Shown here one piece after another: positions 61,770-64,000 of a DNA stretch of 64,000 nt (position 1 is the stretch's first letter; each line of letters opens with the position of its first letter). A model generated the notes under the pieces. That model worked only from the letters and a program-made list of their open reading frames with translations. It searched no databases and was not told where the DNA came from. This DNA comes from Limnobaculum zhutongyuii (lineage in GTDB: Bacteria; Pseudomonadota; Gammaproteobacteria; Enterobacterales; Enterobacteriaceae), in assembly GCF_004295645.1 (NCBI RefSeq), contig NZ_CP034752.1, forward strand, positions 4,310,001 through 4,374,000. The letters are read 5' to 3'. A program made the position numbers and the translations under genes.

Positions 61770-62597
61770 ATGACCTTACTAAAAAGTGATGGCTTTTTTG
61801 CATCCGATGCCTCAACGGTTGCAATTGAGAACCGGGCACCACAATGTGTTTTTCCTGAACACAGCCATGATTTCTATGAAATCGTTCTTGTGGAGCACGG
61901 TTCCGGCGTGCATATCTTTAACGACACTCCCTATGCACTATGCAGCGGCACCGTTTGCTTTGTTCGCGACAGAGATCATCATCAGTTTGAAAACGTGGAT
62001 AACCTGCATTTAACCAATGTGCTGTACCGTTCACCGAAGAATTTTCGTTTTCTGACGGATATCGAAGCCTGGTTACCCGGTTCTCATGCCCAGCAGCAAT
62101 CACACTGGCAAATCAACTCATCTGCATTAAAAAAAGCGAAAAACTGCATTGATTGTCTGCAAACGAGTACCAACAGCAGCGAACTGGAAGATATTGCGTC
62201 CAGCGAAGGTTTATTCTTACAACTGTTGATGTTGCTACGTCAAAGCTGCTTCGAAACCGCCAGACAAGACAGTCGGGAAGCCTGCGTTGGCGCACTGCTT
62301 AACTGGCTACGCAATAACTACAATGAAGAGGTGAACTGGGAAGAGCTGGCAGAGCGTTTTTCGCTGGCCCTGCGCACCATGCACCGTCAGGTGAAACAGG
62401 CCACCGGTATGACGCCACAGCGCTATCTTAACCGACTCCGGCTGCTGGAGGCCCGACGGCGTCTGTTTCAAAGCGATGACAGTATTACCGATATTGCCTA
62501 TGCCTGCGGGTTTAGTGACAGTAATAATTTCTCGGTTCAGTTTCGGCGAGAATTCTCGCTGTCGCCACTACAAATGAGAAACGCTACCAGCCAGTAA
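61770..62597 (+). CDS. rhaS: RhaS, AraC-family activator of rhaBAD and rhaT
   Basis: RhaS binds L-rhamnose and activates rhaBAD and rhaT. The start at 61770 follows GGAG and gives MTLLKSDGFFASDASTVAIENRAPQC and 275 residues, like E. coli (278). The cupin sensor domain is in the first half (FPEHSHDFYEIVLVEHGSGVHIFND, the HxH metal-like strand); the C-terminal AraC domain has two helix-turn-helix units, ending ITDIAYACGFSDSNNFSVQFRREFSLSPLQMR. Confidence 0.93.
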   Translation: MTLLKSDGFFASDASTVAIENRAPQCVFPEHSHDFYEIVLVEHGSGVHIFNDTPYALCSGTVCFVRDRDHHQFENVDNLHLTNVLYRSPKNFRFLTDIEAWLPGSHAQQQSHWQINSSALKKAKNCIDCLQTSTNSSELEDIASSEGLFLQLLMLLRQSCFETARQDSREACVGALLNWLRNNYNEEVNWEELAERFSLALRTMHRQVKQATGMTPQRYLNRLRLLEARRRLFQSDDSITDIAYACGFSDSNNFSVQFRREFSLSPLQMRNATSQ

Positions 62598-62718
62598 TAA
62601 CAAACCGTTACTTTAATCAAGGTGACTAATGACGACCAGATTAAGACCTCCATCACCGTAAAGCTGACGGTGATATGTCACACTGAATACCAGAAGTGCC
62701 GGCAGGGAAACAGATCGC

Positions 62719-63552
62719 ATGTCATTACTGAAACTTCACACTCATGATTTCTTTTTTAGCGAGAAAAATACGGTAACCGTTGCCGAACGGTTACCCCAAC
62801 CGGTTTTCCCTATTCATACCCATGACTTTTATGAACTGGTGATTGTCCGACGCGGCAATGGCCTGCATATCGTCAATGACGTGCCCTACTATATTACCTG
62901 CGGCGATTTGTTCTATATCAACGCCAGCGACCATCATGGCTATGAGTCGGTTAACGATCTGGAGCTGAACAATATTCTCTATTGCCGCTCGCGATTAAAC
63001 CTGTCCGCAGACTGGGAGACACTGATCCCCGGCGATAATGACAGTCAGGAAAAGCGTTACTGGCGACTGGGCATTCAGGGAATATCCACCATTCAGACGG
63101 TAATTGATGCGCTGGCAAAAGAGTGTATTAAATCTGATGCCCTCTCTGTTCAGCTAAGTGAGTCCCTGTTTCTACAATTAATTTTACTGTTACAGCGTTA
63201 TCGCCACCCGCCGGACAGTCATCAACTGGCAGATGCGCAGTTGCTCGACCGTCTGATGCTGGATTTGCATGCGGGTATCGGTAACGCCTTCCGGCTGGAG
63301 GATTTCTGCCACCGCCACCAGCTATCGCCGAGAAGTATACAGGCGCTATTTAAGCAGCATACCGGAGTCAGTATCAGCCATTACCTGCGCCAGCTCAGGC
63401 TGTGTAAGGCGATGGCATTGCTGCGGCAAAAACAAATACAAATTAGTGAAATATCATCAGAATGTGGCTTTGAAGACAGCAACTACTTCTCTGCCGTCTT
63501 CAGTCGGGCTCTGGGCATATCCCCCAGCGAATACCGCCAGCGTTTCCGTTAA
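62719..63552 (+). CDS. rhaR: RhaR, AraC-family activator of rhaSR
   Basis: RhaR binds L-rhamnose and activates rhaSR, the first tier of the regulatory cascade. The 277-residue product has the cupin region (FPIHTHDFYELVIVRRGNGLHIVND) and the AraC DNA-binding domain (FCHRHQLSPRSIQALFKQHTGVS; ISEISSECGFEDSNYFSAVFSRALGISPSEYR). It follows rhaS after 121 bases. The E. coli RhaR N-terminus is some 30 residues longer; here the ATG at 62719 lacks a strong ribosome site. Confidence 0.92.
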   Translation: MSLLKLHTHDFFFSEKNTVTVAERLPQPVFPIHTHDFYELVIVRRGNGLHIVNDVPYYITCGDLFYINASDHHGYESVNDLELNNILYCRSRLNLSADWETLIPGDNDSQEKRYWRLGIQGISTIQTVIDALAKECIKSDALSVQLSESLFLQLILLLQRYRHPPDSHQLADAQLLDRLMLDLHAGIGNAFRLEDFCHRHQLSPRSIQALFKQHTGVSISHYLRQLRLCKAMALLRQKQIQISEISSECGFEDSNYFSAVFSRALGISPSEYRQRFR

Positions 63553-63599
63553 AATGCCCTATCTGTATCCCAATTTTACCTCTGTCAGGAGAAACCATC

Positions 63600-64000
63600 A
63601 TGGGAAAACTACTGGAACAACTAAAAGCCGTATTACCTGAAAAACTTTGGGTTCCGGATGAACTGGCACAGCTTTATCAATGGATTGAGCAGCAAGGCTA
63701 TTATGAAGACTACGACGATGGTCATCGCACCGGATTTTTATATCCCACCGATAAGCTGGAAGAGAGCTGGACAGACGAGGAACGACAAGGGGGAACCATC
63801 ATTTTGTTTAACGCGAACAGAAATGATGGATTACGCTACTGGTTCGGGCTGGAGGAAGATAAGCCGGAAATTTGCCAACGCCTGTGCGTTTTTGCCCGCA
63901 CCGGAGCGGAGGGTTCTGAAGCGGCACTGTGGCTGGACGATGATGGAAAGCTCAAAATAGTGCATATGGGTTCAGGTTCCGGCTCTATTCTCAGCTGTAT
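63600..64000 (+). CDS. Small acidic protein of unknown function, possibly SUKH/SMI1-like, cut by window edge
   Basis: The first 133 residues lie in the window. GTCAGGAGAAACCATC is a strong ribosome site before ATG 63600. The start, MGKLLEQLKAVLPEKLWVPDE, and the later YEDYDDGHRTGFLYP, YWFGLEEDKPEICQRLCVFARTG and EAALWLDDDGKLKIVHMGSGSGS pattern fit SMI1/KNR4-type (SUKH) immunity folds in overall form: an N-terminal helix pair, then beta strands and a GSGS turn. I am not sure of the family. Its partner, if any, would be downstream of 64000. Confidence 0.55.
   Translation, partial: MGKLLEQLKAVLPEKLWVPDELAQLYQWIEQQGYYEDYDDGHRTGFLYPTDKLEESWTDEERQGGTIILFNANRNDGLRYWFGLEEDKPEICQRLCVFARTGAEGSEAALWLDDDGKLKIVHMGSGSGSILSC

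Noticed and set aside
1..64000. CRISPR arrays, insertion sequences, prophage genes or rRNA
   Set aside because: No regularly spaced direct repeats, transposase or integrase frames, or rRNA-like stretches were seen on either strand.

Overview
The window looks like a chromosomal segment of a member of the Enterobacterales of moderate GC. Most proteins align residue by residue, from memory, with E. coli proteins, and gene neighbourhoods such as fpr-yiiQ-tpiA, cpxP/cpxRA, cysE-gpsA-secB, hldD-waaF-waaC, waaA-coaD-mutM-rpmGB-radC and coaBC-dut-slmA are the classic ones. Differences point away from E. coli itself and towards an early-branching family such as Budviciaceae or Yersiniaceae (inference only): cpxA sits directly beside trmL, the LPS core has a Klebsiella/Serratia-type gene set, and grxC is missing from the secB operon.

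Layout. 1-8.7 kb: cellulose locus, bcsRQABZ on the minus strand (bcsZ cut by the window edge) and bcsG on the plus strand. bcsA carries an apparent 11-bp deletion that shifts the frame inside the catalytic domain, so the locus is probably cellulose-negative; bcsE and bcsF are not between bcsR and bcsG. 8.7-17.3 kb: tRNA-Pro(UGG), fpr, yiiQ, tpiA, pfkA with a Cra-type operator, fieF, and the Cpx envelope-stress locus with a consensus CpxR box and a 3'UTR-derived CpxQ-like sRNA after cpxP, then trmL. 17.3-24.5 kb: cysE, gpsA, secB, yibN on the minus strand and gpmI, envC, yibQ on the plus strand.

24.6-38.8 kb: LPS core assembly. hldD, waaF and waaC supply and attach heptose; an AT-rich variable block (GT4, WaaL-type ligase, GT2) follows; then a NodB-like deacetylase and two glycosyltransferases resembling WabG and WabH, which together suggest a GalA-GlcN outer core; then waaA, waaE, coaD and mutM. 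38.9-43.1 kb: rpmG, rpmB with a long structured leader, radC, coaBC, dut, slmA. A near-consensus LexA box lies in the radC-coaBC gap.

43.2-54.1 kb is more accessory: a three-subunit periplasmic gluconate-dehydrogenase-type complex, the dcuB-fumB fumarate/C4-dicarboxylate pair with an FNR-type site, a 43-residue CxxC small protein, glpM, an uncharacterised lipoprotein, a GNAT acetyltransferase and an MBL-fold hydrolase. 54.2-63.6 kb: a periplasmic tandem histidine phosphatase and a complete L-rhamnose system (rhaT, rhaM, rhaD, rhaA, rhaB, rhaS, rhaR). rhaB and rhaT share the same CRP-site-plus-box module in front of them, and a hairpin-dense non-coding element separates rhaM from rhaD. The window ends in the start of a small acidic, possibly SUKH-like protein.

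No CRISPR array, rRNA, phage or insertion-sequence gene was seen. Family assignments rest on reading motifs and on remembered relatives; no database search was run.
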